The notes under the pieces were generated by a model, which made no database searches, was not told the DNA's origin, and saw nothing but the letters and a program-made list of their open reading frames with translations. A stretch of 64,000 nt of DNA, taken from assembly GCA_006384855.1 (NCBI GenBank), contig VCJN01001552.1, positions 358,386-422,385 of the forward strand. The letters are read 5' to 3'. The translations under genes and the position numbers were made by a program. This document shows, piece after piece, positions 22,201-32,069 of the stretch (position 1 is its first letter; each line of letters begins with the position of its first letter). Source of the DNA: Tetraselmis striata. Taxonomy: Eukaryota > Chlorophyta > Chlorodendrophyceae > Chlorodendrales > Chlorodendraceae.

Positions 22201-23325
22201 GCCGCAAACTAATCGCTAGCGGGCGTCCTCCCTGCGTATAGGCCTCTACTAACGCTCATACAACCGCCTCAGCCGCTCCCGAGGGAGGGCTTGAGACAAG
22301 AGGTGTATCTCCGAAAACGCGAGTTCCAAAATCGGAAGGTTTCTCGAATCGGGGGCACATGGGCCATTGTCCCTCGGGGGATGAGGGGGACGCTCACCTT
22401 GGAACCCCGGCAGAGCTTGTGGCTGAGCTGCGTAGTGTGGGCAAGGCGGGCAACCCGTCCGCGATTGATTTGGTTGCGTCACCTGCCCAGCGTTGCCGAA
22501 GTGCACAAGGGTCGTTGCATGACCGACGAGGACGACATCAGCAAGGAGTTGATTGCGTTGACACGCCACCTTGCGCGCGGGCCGCGAGCAATTGGTGGCG
22601 CTGAACTCATTTGACCACACTCGCTATGTGGCGCTGTATGACAACGCGTTGGTGCGTACTTCGGGAGACGGCATGCCGCCGGCTCGGCAGTGCGGCGCAC
22701 CGCAAAAAGATGGCAAGCATTCCCCTCGCACAGTCCGGTAACACACCGCACCACGACAAGGCACGCCGTCCATAGATTCTAGCCATGAAAGGGGCGTGGC
22801 AGATTGCGGCCCGGCCGGTGTCGATATGCTGCATCTACTGCGCTAAACTCCAGACATATGGACTTCGATTATCCGGACAAGGTGTTGCGAAGCGCATAGT
22901 GCGCCCGCGCCGTTGTCAAGACGTGTACTACTCATGACTTACTCGGCGACTGGACGAGCACGACCCGCAAAACCGTGTACATGTGCTCTGCTATGTGCTA
23001 CGAGCCCCTCTTGAAGTGGGGTCGCCTACTCGGCCGGGAGCTGAGCGATGGCAACGAGCTAGTGGGGCCGAGTTCGGTGCTGCGTGTGCCGGGGCACGAG
23101 TCCTTCTTCTGCGACCGGCAACATGTGCCGACAACCCAGCCGACAACATCAGGAACCGCTATCCGGCGAGCCTACCCCCGTGTGCAATTCGATGCAACGT
23201 GAACGAGCCGCACTAGTAACATTGATGGAGATGGTACAAGGATCGCCACTCGCATATGTTTGAAGGAGTGTAGTCGTTGGCGGGTCTCAAGCGGCCCGCT
23301 CCCGAATACCGGGGGGGGGGGGGGG
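19253..23325. other. Gene-poor region
   Basis: About 4 kb with no recognised protein family in any frame. It includes a (GGAT)n run at 20829-20852 and a small stem CCACCCAGAG/CTCTGGGTGG at about 22091-22117. The GC-rich part from 21 kb has long frames on both strands, but none shows a family motif. Confidence 0.45.
20829..20852 (+). repeat. (GGAT)n microsatellite
   Basis: Five to six GGAT units. Confidence 0.9.
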
Positions 23326-23374
23326 GGTTATCGTCACGCATGCATGGGTTACCCACCTATGCGTGACGATAACC
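23326..23374. repeat. Perfect 16-bp inverted repeat next to a poly(G) run
   Basis: GGTTATCGTCACGCAT and ATGCGTGACGATAACC are exact reverse complements separated by 17 nt, which themselves contain GGGTTACCC. The left arm abuts a 17-nt G run (23311-23327). Confidence 0.85.
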
Positions 23375-26008
23375 AACAGTCTACTCCACTGCCGTACGGT
23401 CCGATGCGTCTTGCGTTGAAACGCCAGGTGACGTTCGTCTCAAACCTCAATCAAGGCGCGACCGCCCCTCAGTTGCAGCTCGACGAGCCCTATTATGATT
23501 AGGACTAACCGCTCGCGGGTCAATTGGAATTTATGGGTGCTAATGCGAATACTCGTCCGGTGGCCCGCCAATTTCATCGCCAGGGCATCACTTGCACACT
23601 GCCTATTTTATGGAGGTACTGTAGATTGTATCGCACGCGGCCGGCGGAGAGGAGATAAAAAACCCCAAGATGGCGGTACCTAACTTCATTGTCAAGGCGC
23701 CGTTGGCAAACATTCGCATATAGCGAATTCGCTGCTCATCATGTCGTCATGCGACACAAAGGTACGGTAAAATGGCCTTGTTACACAACCCTAGGGTCAT
23801 ACTGAACTTTTTGGTTACAGGGAGAGCGTCCGGAGAATGCACCCTAGGGTCATCGCTAGCTGTACGGCTACCAACCTCTGGTAAGCCGGGCCCGGGACCA
23901 GCCCCGGAAGGCAACGGCCGCCTGCCCGCTAATCGCAACCCCTTGCCGCTTGTGTGGTCACATCCAATACCGCTATAGTAAAGAGGAAGCGATAGCGCTT
24001 CCTCTTGTCGATGCACTCGGCAATACCTGTCATCAGAGCCGACACATGGGGACTCGGGGACACATGGGGGCTCGACCACCCCCCCCCCCCCCCCCCCCCC
24101 CCCCCCCGCCCCCCCCCCATCATTCCATGGGAGGCGTTGCGCTCGGGTAGCCAGGCAGAGGGGGCGAGGACCAATCGGTCCTTAGGCGGCCCGCACGAGA
24201 GTGCTTGGCCCAACAGCGTAGGTAGGCACGGCATGGTGTTGGGTACGTTCGCATGGTGGTTGCGTGCAATGTGCTCGGTTCAGCGCGCCAGACAGAAGGC
24301 AAGGCTTGCGGGTGGGCTGTGGCGGACCGCCCCCTCCCCCTTTGCCCCATTATGCTCCATTGCCGGTGCCCTGACCGCCACCGCCTGCTACCGCCGGAAT
24401 GGCCGGCCCGCCCGGTTCGAGCCACGGCGCGTTGATGTTGCGACGTGCGAAGGGGTTGAGCTCCTTTTGGAGACCGTCGTGAAAATGCGGCGACACGCGC
24501 GCGTCCAATTGCTGCAGCTGATGCATCGCGCCGAGTGGGCTGTTGCATAAAGCGGCCCGCCGGTCCGAAACTGTCGTCGGGTTGCTTAAGAAATTCGCGA
24601 TCGGGCACGCTGCACATATAACGATTAAGTAGACGCCCGTGGAACTCCGGCAATACATTAACTCTGCGGCACCGTAGCGTGACAAACGGCTGCGGTTATT
24701 AAGCGAAGAGAGAACACGCGAAAAGGAATGGAGTGCAATGGGTGCGCGCTGTGCCAACGCCCGGCGGTTAGATGTGCGATTCAGACTGAATGTCTATTAT
24801 ATGCGATTGTGTTGATGCACCACGCTATTTCAGCAGGTGGAAGCTGACTGCCACTTACCAGTGTTCTGCCAAACTTTGCCTCACCTCCGGTATGTAGAAA
24901 CCTGCGTCCTGCAACCTCAAGCACATGAAAAGCACTCCTCCCTGGGTAAAAACCTGCGTCGTTCGTCAGGCCCATAGCCACGATTACAACATCCATTACC
25001 AGGATATTTATGGCGATCTTTAGCCACCTGGACCTTCTGTTGGAATTCCCCTCTCAAACAGTAGTTTCTTTTAATCAACTGAGCATCATGGTATCGTTAA
25101 AAATGTGCAGCACGTGGGTAGCATCTAATAAAGGAGACATTTGTTTGTTAGTAGTACTAATCAGGGTGACTTGCTCACGTCACAGCTTCTCTGGCATCCA
25201 CAACTGTACAGTTTTACCCAGATCCACAAATTGTATTTGACATGTAGGTATCAGGTCGAGAATCGCCCTCATCACATAATAGTTACAGCATGGAAAAAGT
25301 CCGTGTTGGTCTCACAGAGTCACTGGGCAGCACTGTGTAACCACCTTGATGCTTTCATGGCAGCCAAATTTGCATGGCACTGAGACACCAGAGTCGTAAA
25401 CACATCCATGCAAGCCACATGTAACCAATCTTATTACATGGAAGATCACATTACACAGCCTGCTTTGCACATTATTCAAATCGTCACTAGCTGGGCTCTG
25501 CGACATGACTCAAGCGCCTCCTTCGCAGGTTGTGCAGCCAGATCTTCTGAGGCAATTGTGATCAGGGAATGTGCAGCCAGATCATCTGCAAAGCCACTGC
25601 ACGCTTAGACTATATGACAGAGCTGGGAAGGAGATAGACGGGGGGGGGGGGGGGGGGGGGGGGGTTGAAACAACCAGGCATGGCCCATCATCACAGGTAG
25701 CTGGGGACAGCAGGGGGTAATTTTCGCTCGAACTCATATAGCAGTGCCATAAAGGTCAAGGCACACGACCAGCAGGCACAGATGCACAATAGCACTAAGC
25801 AGTGTCAAGCATACATGCACAGCAGGTGGCGAGGCGAACCAGACCGGCGACCAGCACTGCCCAGCAAGAGTACTGGCACAGCCTGGCCCTGTCGAGCCGG
25901 TGGAACCCATTGACAGCACTAGCAGCGCATTGTCTGACAAGGGTCATGTTGAAGAGGTTGTATTAAAACAACGTGTCCTCAGCGGCTCTCGCTCTCCGGC
26001 GACTACGC
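23375..26008. other. Gene-poor region upstream of the uS15 3' end
   Basis: Contains a stem AAGAGGAAGCG/CGCTTCCTCTT at 23981-24006, a C run of about 40 nt at 24078-24118 and a G run at 25640-25664. The frames at 24120-24760 have no recognised motif. 24781-25600 is AT-richer and featureless. Confidence 0.45.
24078..24118. repeat. Long poly(C) tract
   Basis: About 40 nt of C with a single G. The true length is likely uncertain in any assembly. Confidence 0.9.
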
Positions 26009-26626
26009 TTAGGCCACCATGGTGGAGGCAGTGGCGGACTCGTACTTGAAGTTGGGAGGCAGCTTGCGGGTGGTCTGCAGCACCGAGGGGCACGCAAGTT
26101 CATCAGGAAACAGGTCACAGGGGAGGGTAGGACCAAGCGATGGTACTTGCCATACAAAGTCAATATAGCATGAAGAACATAAGGGCTCAGGGATTCAAGG
26201 AAAAGAAGGGGGGTGGCAGGAGGACGAGATGTGAACCTTGTAGTAGCGGGCCAGGCGGTGGATGCGGCTCTCGACCAGAATGAGGCGAAACTTGGTGTCC
26301 TTGTCCTTCCTGAAGCGGTCGAGGTGCTTGCGCATGGACACAGCCTTCTTGATGAGCATGTACAGGTCCTCGGGGATCTCGGGCGCAAGGCCCGCGCCCT
26401 TCAGGATGCGCAGGATCTTGCTTCCGGTCACGGCGCCGACCTGGGCGATGCCGTGGCTGTCACGCAGGATGACTCCGATCTGGGAGGGGGTCATGCCCTT
26501 CTTGGCGAGCTTGCAGATGTGCTCCTCCACCTCGTCGGCGGAGATCTTCAGCCAGCTGGGGGGAGTGCGCTTGTAGGGCAGCGCGGAGCTGGACAGCCCC
26601 TTACCCTTGCTGTGCATGCGACCCAT
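26009..26626 (-). CDS. RPS13: Cytosolic 40S ribosomal protein S13 (uS15)
   Basis: Two coding exons, 26237-26626 and 26009-26074, give 151 residues, exactly the usual eukaryotic length. The protein starts [20 protein letters not shown], contains [20 protein letters not shown] and [11 protein letters not shown], has the rRNA-binding [19 protein letters not shown] block, and ends [17 protein letters not shown]. It binds 18S rRNA in the small subunit. The junction YYK|TTRK uses an unusual GTTCAC donor and a CTGCAG acceptor. A poly(G) run followed upstream by GT repeats (26680-26731) lies 5' of the start, probably in a leader intron. The start is certain from family conservation. Confidence 0.95.
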
Positions 26627-27462
26627 GGTGCCGAAGTGGTCAAGGCAGTGACGCCTGCGGGAGGAGTGCGTCAAGAAACGGACGGGGGTGGTGGTGGTGT
26701 GTGTGTTGGGGGGGGGGGGGGGGGGGGGGGGTGAGACACCGCAAATTTGTGATTTGTGACACCGCAAACCAGCAGTAACACCAGCAGGGGCATGCCGTAA
26801 CAGGGGTTCCTTCCCTCTCTCATCCCAGATTCTGACATATACTTGCCGGCCTGTGGCACTCCAAAGTCGCGGAACTGCGACTCTATACCTAACACGTGCC
26901 TAAGGGAGTTGGCAAGGAGTCCAGCGGCATACGAGATGGGGAGGATGGGGTGCGCCCTGCTGTCCCGCGCGACGGGCGCATGAGCCCGAATATCCCAGGG
27001 GCGCGCACGCCAGCGGAACAGATCAACATGTGAAGGAGGCCGTCAAGTGGGAGGAGAGGATGTCCGGTTCAGCGTCGCACCTGGCAGAGTTCGGTGGTGT
27101 CTGTCGGCGGAGGTGAGCGCAAAGGGGACGGGTAGGCGCACTGCCGGCTGGCTTGTACTTCCCGCGCGGCGGCGCGGTGGCGGCGCGGCGGCGCGACGGC
27201 GTACATGTACGGGTACTGGTAACGGTGGGTCGCCCCGCAGAATACCGGATAATTTAGCGCAACATACACGGATTTACCGCGTAAGGAATTCATAATCTGA
27301 GTTTGATTCCAGGGAAAGCGTATAGAGAAGGCACGGATTCACCGCGCACCATCAGCATCACATCCTCGTATATGACAACCAAGGATTCGTGATGCATTAG
27401 CCTGATGCATTACCGGGTACGGTACCCGTAGTATTAGATGCACGTTTTCTATTTCCTATTCG
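26627..27462. other. Upstream region of RPS13 and GC-rich spacer
   Basis: Probably holds the RPS13 leader and promoter (minus strand). A GCGGCGCG-type low-complexity patch lies at 27170-27205. No other gene is supported. Confidence 0.4.
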
Positions 27463-27548
27463 GGTGGTTTCCTGATCGCCTTTTGCAGCTAGCTCATGTA
27501 ACTAATAATTACATGAGCTAGCAGCAGAAGGCGATATCGGAAATCACC
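27463..27548. repeat. ~40-bp inverted repeat (hairpin) of a dispersed family
   Basis: The left arm 27463-27501 (GGTGGTTTCCTGATCGCCTT to ATGTAA) and right arm 27509-27548 (TTACATGAGCTAGCAGCAGA to AATCACC) are reverse complements with few mismatches and a 7-nt loop. The left-arm sequence also occurs at 2335-2376. It lies 42 bp outside the end of YR copy B. Confidence 0.8.
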
Positions 27549-27589
27549 AAAATAAAAGGATCATGTAACTAATCAGATGCATTTGCACG

Positions 27590-27614
27590 TTTCAAAGTTG
27601 AGTCTGGTTTTGCC
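27590..27614 (-). repeat. B2 terminal repeat of copy B
   Basis: The 25-bp TTTCAAAGTTGAGTCTGGTT + TTGCC is identical to B1 at 28799-28823 and to B2 of copy C at 46435-46459. Confidence 0.85.
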
Positions 27615-27869
27615 AAAAAGGTCGCGCAGGCTGTTTTACACGGTCAAGAGCCGAAATTGGCAGGCTGGTTTAGCGATGAAAGCGTGGAGGGAAAACGGAG
27701 TCAGGGGGGCGCTGCGTGGAACGCAGCGACAACTGGAAGATGGCAGGCTCAGCTGTTCTGGCTGCTTTTATGTCTACTCGTGCTGCACCCAAAAGGGCGC
27801 AACAACAAATGCCTAGTTCCCGTACCACTGAGCAGCACTTGTAGCTAAAAAGCGGTTAGGTCGAGGGAA

Positions 27870-28770
27870 TGTTATGTACTCTACACTGCTGTACTTTGTA
27901 CTGCGGGAGCCGACGAAGGAGCGACTTGGAGCTCCGAAACCAAGTGTTACAGCCCCGTTAGGACTTAGGCCGAATAGTCGTCTAGCCATAGATAGTCCTA
28001 ATGCAGGAGCTGAGTCGAGGGCCCATTGGATCGTTATTCCACACGGCCAGGAATAATGAGCGGAGATTTGGGAAAAGGGATTCTTACAGTACCGGAGTGC
28101 CGGTAACCTGGGTGACTGGCCCGGCGGTGGTTTTGCCGGCCTATTTATAGTCGCTGGTTTCCGTCATTCCGTGCGCTGTGTACCGATCCAATTTCCGCCA
28201 CTTGTGCTGCGTGTAACTACTAGGCTCATACTAAAATCGACGTGTCCGGTCCTAATCCGCGGCCCGTCGCTATTTTAGTCATACACTACTAAGTACAGAC
28301 ACGGTTCCTAGCACCTTCGTCTGTCCGCAGCACAGTGATATAATATCTGACTACTATTGCTATAGCAAGTGCTATAGCATTCTAGATAGTTCTAGTAGGC
28401 TCTAGTACCTACTACCAATACTCACTAAGGCAGCGCTCCATGTAACGCTTGGTATCATCATCCCCTTGCAGGTGACACCATAGCGCACGACAATCGCGCT
28501 CCTGCTGGTACGCAGGCGTAAGTACAGGTTACTCGCACCCCATGTGGGTACTCGTAATACTGTCCTGCACTACTAGTCGCCTGGTAGTCGCTCGTACTGA
28601 CGCCTCGTCGTCCTCGTACCAGTACTTCGCCTTCACTTGTACTCGCACTTGCAATGCTCATACTCGTACTTCGCTTGGCTTGTACTCGTTCTCGTCCGTC
28701 TCAGTCGCCAGTTCTTCGCTCCTTCGTCGGCTCCCGCAGTACAAAGTACAGCAGTGTAGAGTACATAACA
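27870..28770. mobile_element. 901-bp element with 55-bp perfect inverted ends, inserted in copy B
   Basis: Ends 27870-27924 and 28716-28770 are perfect reverse complements (begin TGTTATGTACTCTACACTGC). The element is flanked by GGGAA on both sides (27865-27869 and 28771-28775), a 5-bp target duplication, and splits the A2 repeat of copy B. The TG...CA ends, 5-bp duplication and an internal TATTTATAG box at about 28141 fit a solo LTR. A 55-bp perfect inverted end is, however, far longer than LTRs normally have and would rather suit a MITE-like DNA transposon. There is no coding capacity. Confidence 0.8.
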
Positions 28771-28798
28771 GGGAAACCCCATAAACTAGTTTAGATCA

Positions 28799-28823
28799 TT
28801 TCAAAGTTGAGTCTGGTTTTGCC
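28799..28823 (-). repeat. B1 internal repeat of copy B
   Basis: Adjacent to A2 as expected for split direct repeats, and identical over 25 bp to B2 at 27590-27614. Confidence 0.85.
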
Positions 28824-28877
28824 AGTCTTGAGCGAACGGAGGGAGCGGTGGATTGACGGAGAAGAGGTAGCGCCAAG

Positions 28878-30485
28878 TCATGAAGGAGGCACTGGGAAGG
28901 CCACCGCTGCGGAGTCCTGTTGGACTTGGAAGTGGCGGAGGGGGGCGATGTGTCCAAAGAAGAACCATGCGCCAGGTGAGGGAAGAACGTTGGGGTCGAT
29001 GTAGTCCAGAACGACGTCAGAGTTAGTGGCCCATCCGCCTTGGTAGCGAATGTGGGACAATGGCACTCCGATGGCGTTCGCTGCAGAAGCTGCGCCCTTG
29101 CGAAGACTGTGTGAAGTCCAGGAAGTGCCAGCAGGGGGGGCAGCGTTGACTAGACTGATGGCTGCAGACAACCAGTCTGACATTGTAGCTGCCGTCCAAG
29201 GTTATGACTGCTCGGCCGCAGTGACAGCCCAGAAGTATGATGTAGCCAAGCCAACAGTGAGAAGGGGAACTGACTGGACGTTGTCGATGAAGTGGTGCAA
29301 GAGACGTGCCACTCGAGGGTGCTCGGACACCGGAAGGAGAAGTACGCGTAGGTCGTCGGGTCCCCGCCGGCCAGCGCGAACCTTCTCGCGGTACACTTGC
29401 AAGGTGATGTTGTAGGTGTCGACATGCACATCTCGCACTCGACAGGAGACGCCAGTAAGGCCCCTGGCGAAGAACAGGAAGTTGACAACCGAGGCCAAGA
29501 GGGCTCGGAAGTCGAGGTGGTACTCTGGGTAAGGAGCAGACACAATTAGCTCGGCCTTTGAGACGAAGCGGTAAGCTACATCCGCAGGCAGAGGGACACG
29601 CAAAGGGGCAGCGTCCAGCCGGCGCTGACGCAGCATCAGCCCACGCCTTGCTGAAGTTAGGTGCAGGCTGTCCTTGGCGATTGGGTCGAGGTTGTGCAGC
29701 TCGAAGAACGTGTTAATTGCGGACAGGTAGGGTTGCAGCGACTTAGCTGCGATGTGCCCTCGCTCCCCGATCCAGGCGACATACCGAACGACAGTAGCAG
29801 TAGTCGCTTCCAGCGGACTGATGTTCTCAGAGTCGTGGCAGAACTCCGCGAACTGAGACAGCCGGCCGGCGTAGCTCTTGAGTGTTTGAGCGATGAGGGA
29901 GCTTGAGAGCAGGTCGAGCGTCCGCTGGCCTAGCTCGTCCGAGCCGAACGCATCCTGCAGCCGGGATCGCAATGACGCAACCCACGGAGCGACAGCTGCG
30001 GGCTCGTCAATTACGTACGTGCGTCGTTTTACCGACAGAGTTCCACCAGTACGATTACTGTTCGCAAAGTATTCGGCAGCAGCGGTTAAGTTTCCGGCGG
30101 TTGGCCGGTAGCTGCTGGACGGGTTTGCAGTAGCTTCAGTACGGGTTTGCGGGGCTAGGTTCAGATAAGAGGGCCGCCCCGCGCGCCCTTCGCGCTCGTA
30201 GCGCCTGTCCCGTGCATAACGTTCACGCGCGGAACTTGGTCGTTGCGAACCAGTTGTGACACGCGGTGTAACAACCGACGGACGCAGCGATGGAATGGTA
30301 CGGGAGGCGGTTGGTTGAGCCGCCATGTGCAGGTGTGCGGATGGTTGAGCCGCACTCGGTTGTAGCTGTAAGAAGCGCCGCACCGAGGAAGGTCGAAATG
30401 AAGTATGTAAGGTGGGGGGGTCAGGTCCTAACACAGGGCGCTCGTCTCGCCGTTGCGCTGCAAGGGTGCGTCTTGCGGCGGTCAC
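28878..30485 (-). pseudogene. Tyrosine recombinase of YR element copy B (one nonsense codon)
   Basis: One 535-codon frame, interrupted only by TAA at 29202-29204 (codon 428), where copies A and C have AAT and AAA. Order: basic/Pro-rich N-terminus; SAM-like N-terminal core (YAGRLSQFAEFCHDSENISP...SLQPYLSAINTFFEL, about 200-270); catalytic region with FFARGLTGVSCRVRDVHVD (possible box I), HSLRKG (H459, R462), GGW (W485) and DYIDP (Y495). The His-x-x-Arg...Trp...Tyr series is the phage-integrase-type YR signature. It would integrate a circular DNA form of the element at sites without target duplication. The start at 30485 is 55 nt after the gag stop. The single stop suggests recent inactivation, or readthrough giving a truncated form lacking the catalytic residues. 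Confidence 0.8.
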
Positions 30486-30539
30486 CGAAAGGTGGCCTCG
30501 GAAAGCTCCAGCAGCTCCGGCGAAAGGCGCCCTACACCG

Positions 30540-31425
30540 TCACTCGTGCTCACCTTCGCGGCCACGTCCACGTCCACGCCCGCCGCCACGCCCTCGCCCA
30601 CGCCCGCGACCTGCAGCTGCAGTCGCTACTCGGGCAGTAGCGGTTGCCTTTGCGCTGCGAGCAACGGTCGCCTCGAAGACTCGACGCTCGTAGTCCTTCA
30701 TGAGGTCCCCAAAAATCGCGGAACCCAGATGCTCCGAAGCAGGCTGAAAATGCTGGGCTCGCAGCACGTCCAGAACACCTTGGTCACCGTGCACACGCTT
30801 GATCTCATTTAGCTTCCGCAGGAAAGCCAGACGAAAACGAAACGCCTTGTCGATGGCCTCGGCGTGATTCCGAGCTCTCGCGAGGTAGGGGGTGAAGTCC
30901 TGGTTAGCGGCAGGGACGTACGGTAGCAGCTCGTCGAGAGCCACGAAAAGTGCGGCCATGTGGGCCCCGAAACACGACATCCACAAATACGTACTCCTCC
31001 TGGGCCGGCAGACGCCGGTCGTCCTGCTTGAGGTACTCGTTCGTTAGGTCGGTGCTCAGGGGGAAGAGTCCAGGCACTCGGCTGACCGGTCGAACGGCCT
31101 CGTAACCAGACTCTGCTCTCTGCAGTAGCTCTGGCACCGCGAGGTAGTCGTCCTCGGCACTCACGGATTTTGCTCCGACACGGCCGCTCTGGGCTAGCTC
31201 TAGCAAGTCGGGGCGCTCTGCGGCTCCCGCGCTGCCTGTCGGTTGTCCCGCGAAGCGCTGCTCGGAGCCGGAGCCATGTGCCCCTTCCCCATCAACAACG
31301 CGATCACGAGCCGTCAATTGTGCCACAGCTGTAGCCAACTCTCGCAGTAATGAAGACTGGGCCCTCATATCTGCGTTCAGCGACTCCAACGTCGGCTCGG
31401 CGACGGGTTCTTCTCCATCTGGCAT
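30540..31425 (-). pseudogene. gag-like ORF of YR element copy B (frameshifted)
   Basis: Starts MPDGEEPVAEPTLESLNADM and matches copy A until QEEYVFVDVV, where a small insertion (about 30985-30995) shifts the frame. The rest (YLWMSCFGAHMAALFVALDE to GRGRGREGEHE) continues in another frame to 30540. The Arg/Gly-rich tail is longer than in copy A. Confidence 0.7.
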
Positions 31426-31538
31426 GGTAACGCACGGACGTACGGACGAGAATATCACACTCGGGTGGTGAGCCGGGTGTGGTCTTGAACAACCTGGGGT
31501 GACCTTGCTCGCAACTGGTTACGAGACAGTTTTTACAT

Positions 31539-31724
31539 CGCTGCGTGGAACGCAGCGAAAACTGAAAGATGGCAGGCTCAGCTGTTCTGGCTGCTTTTAT
31601 GTCTACTCGTGCTGCACCCAAAAGGGCGCAACAACAAATGCCTAGTTCCCGTACCACTGAGCAGCACTTATAGCTAAAAAGCGGTTAGGTCAAGGAGGGA
31701 AACCCCATAAACTAGTTTAGATCA
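31539..31724 (-). repeat. A1 terminal repeat of copy B
   Basis: 186 bp starting (minus strand) TGATCTAAACTAGTTTATGG and ending in the CGTTCCACGCAGCG palindrome. It matches A2 27710-28798 with the insertion removed. Confidence 0.8.
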
Positions 31725-32069
31725 TACTGTAGGTGGATTTGGTTACCCCAGGGCCCAGGCGAGGGGAGAGTCCAGTACATTGTGGATCCAGCGTTGCAAC
31801 CTCTGGAAGCTCTCCCTGTAACCAAGAAAATTTATATCCAGCGTTGTCCAGACGTCCAGGCAGCGGTCGTCGCTCGGAACCTTGGAAGAGGATCGAGCGC
31901 AGGGCAGCGACGACCCGACGATGATCTGCCGGTGCACTCGCCACACGCGGCACTGGTACCTCAGGCGCAAAGCACTCTCCTGAAGAAACGCGGCACTCTC
32001 CTGAAGATAGGCAGCCAGCAGATACGCGGAGCGGCGGTACGCACGCCCCGGTGGTTTTCTGCGGCCGCG

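Larger units (their letters stand above)
27590..31724 (-). mobile_element. DIRS-order YR element, copy B (no RT)
   Basis: In element orientation (minus): A1 31539-31724, gag-like ORF 31425-30540, YR ORF 30485-28878, B1 28823-28799, A2 28798-27710 (interrupted by a 901-bp insertion) and B2 27614-27590. A begins TGATCTAAACTAGTTTATGG; B is GGCAAAACCAGACTCAACTT plus TGAAA. Gag and YR are separated by about 55 nt, so there is no room for RT/RNase H. Without the insertion it is about 3.2 kb, the same size as copy C. It is the least decayed copy for YR. Confidence 0.8.

Noticed and set aside
26213..26734. 173-residue plus-strand ORF opposite RPS13
   Set aside because: Antisense shadow of the highly conserved RPS13 coding exon.
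28766..31724. Direct repeat AACCCCATAAACTAGTTTAG taken as LTRs of an LTR retrotransposon
   Set aside because: Inner coding capacity is YR, not integrase, and the repeat is part of A with an additional B repeat.
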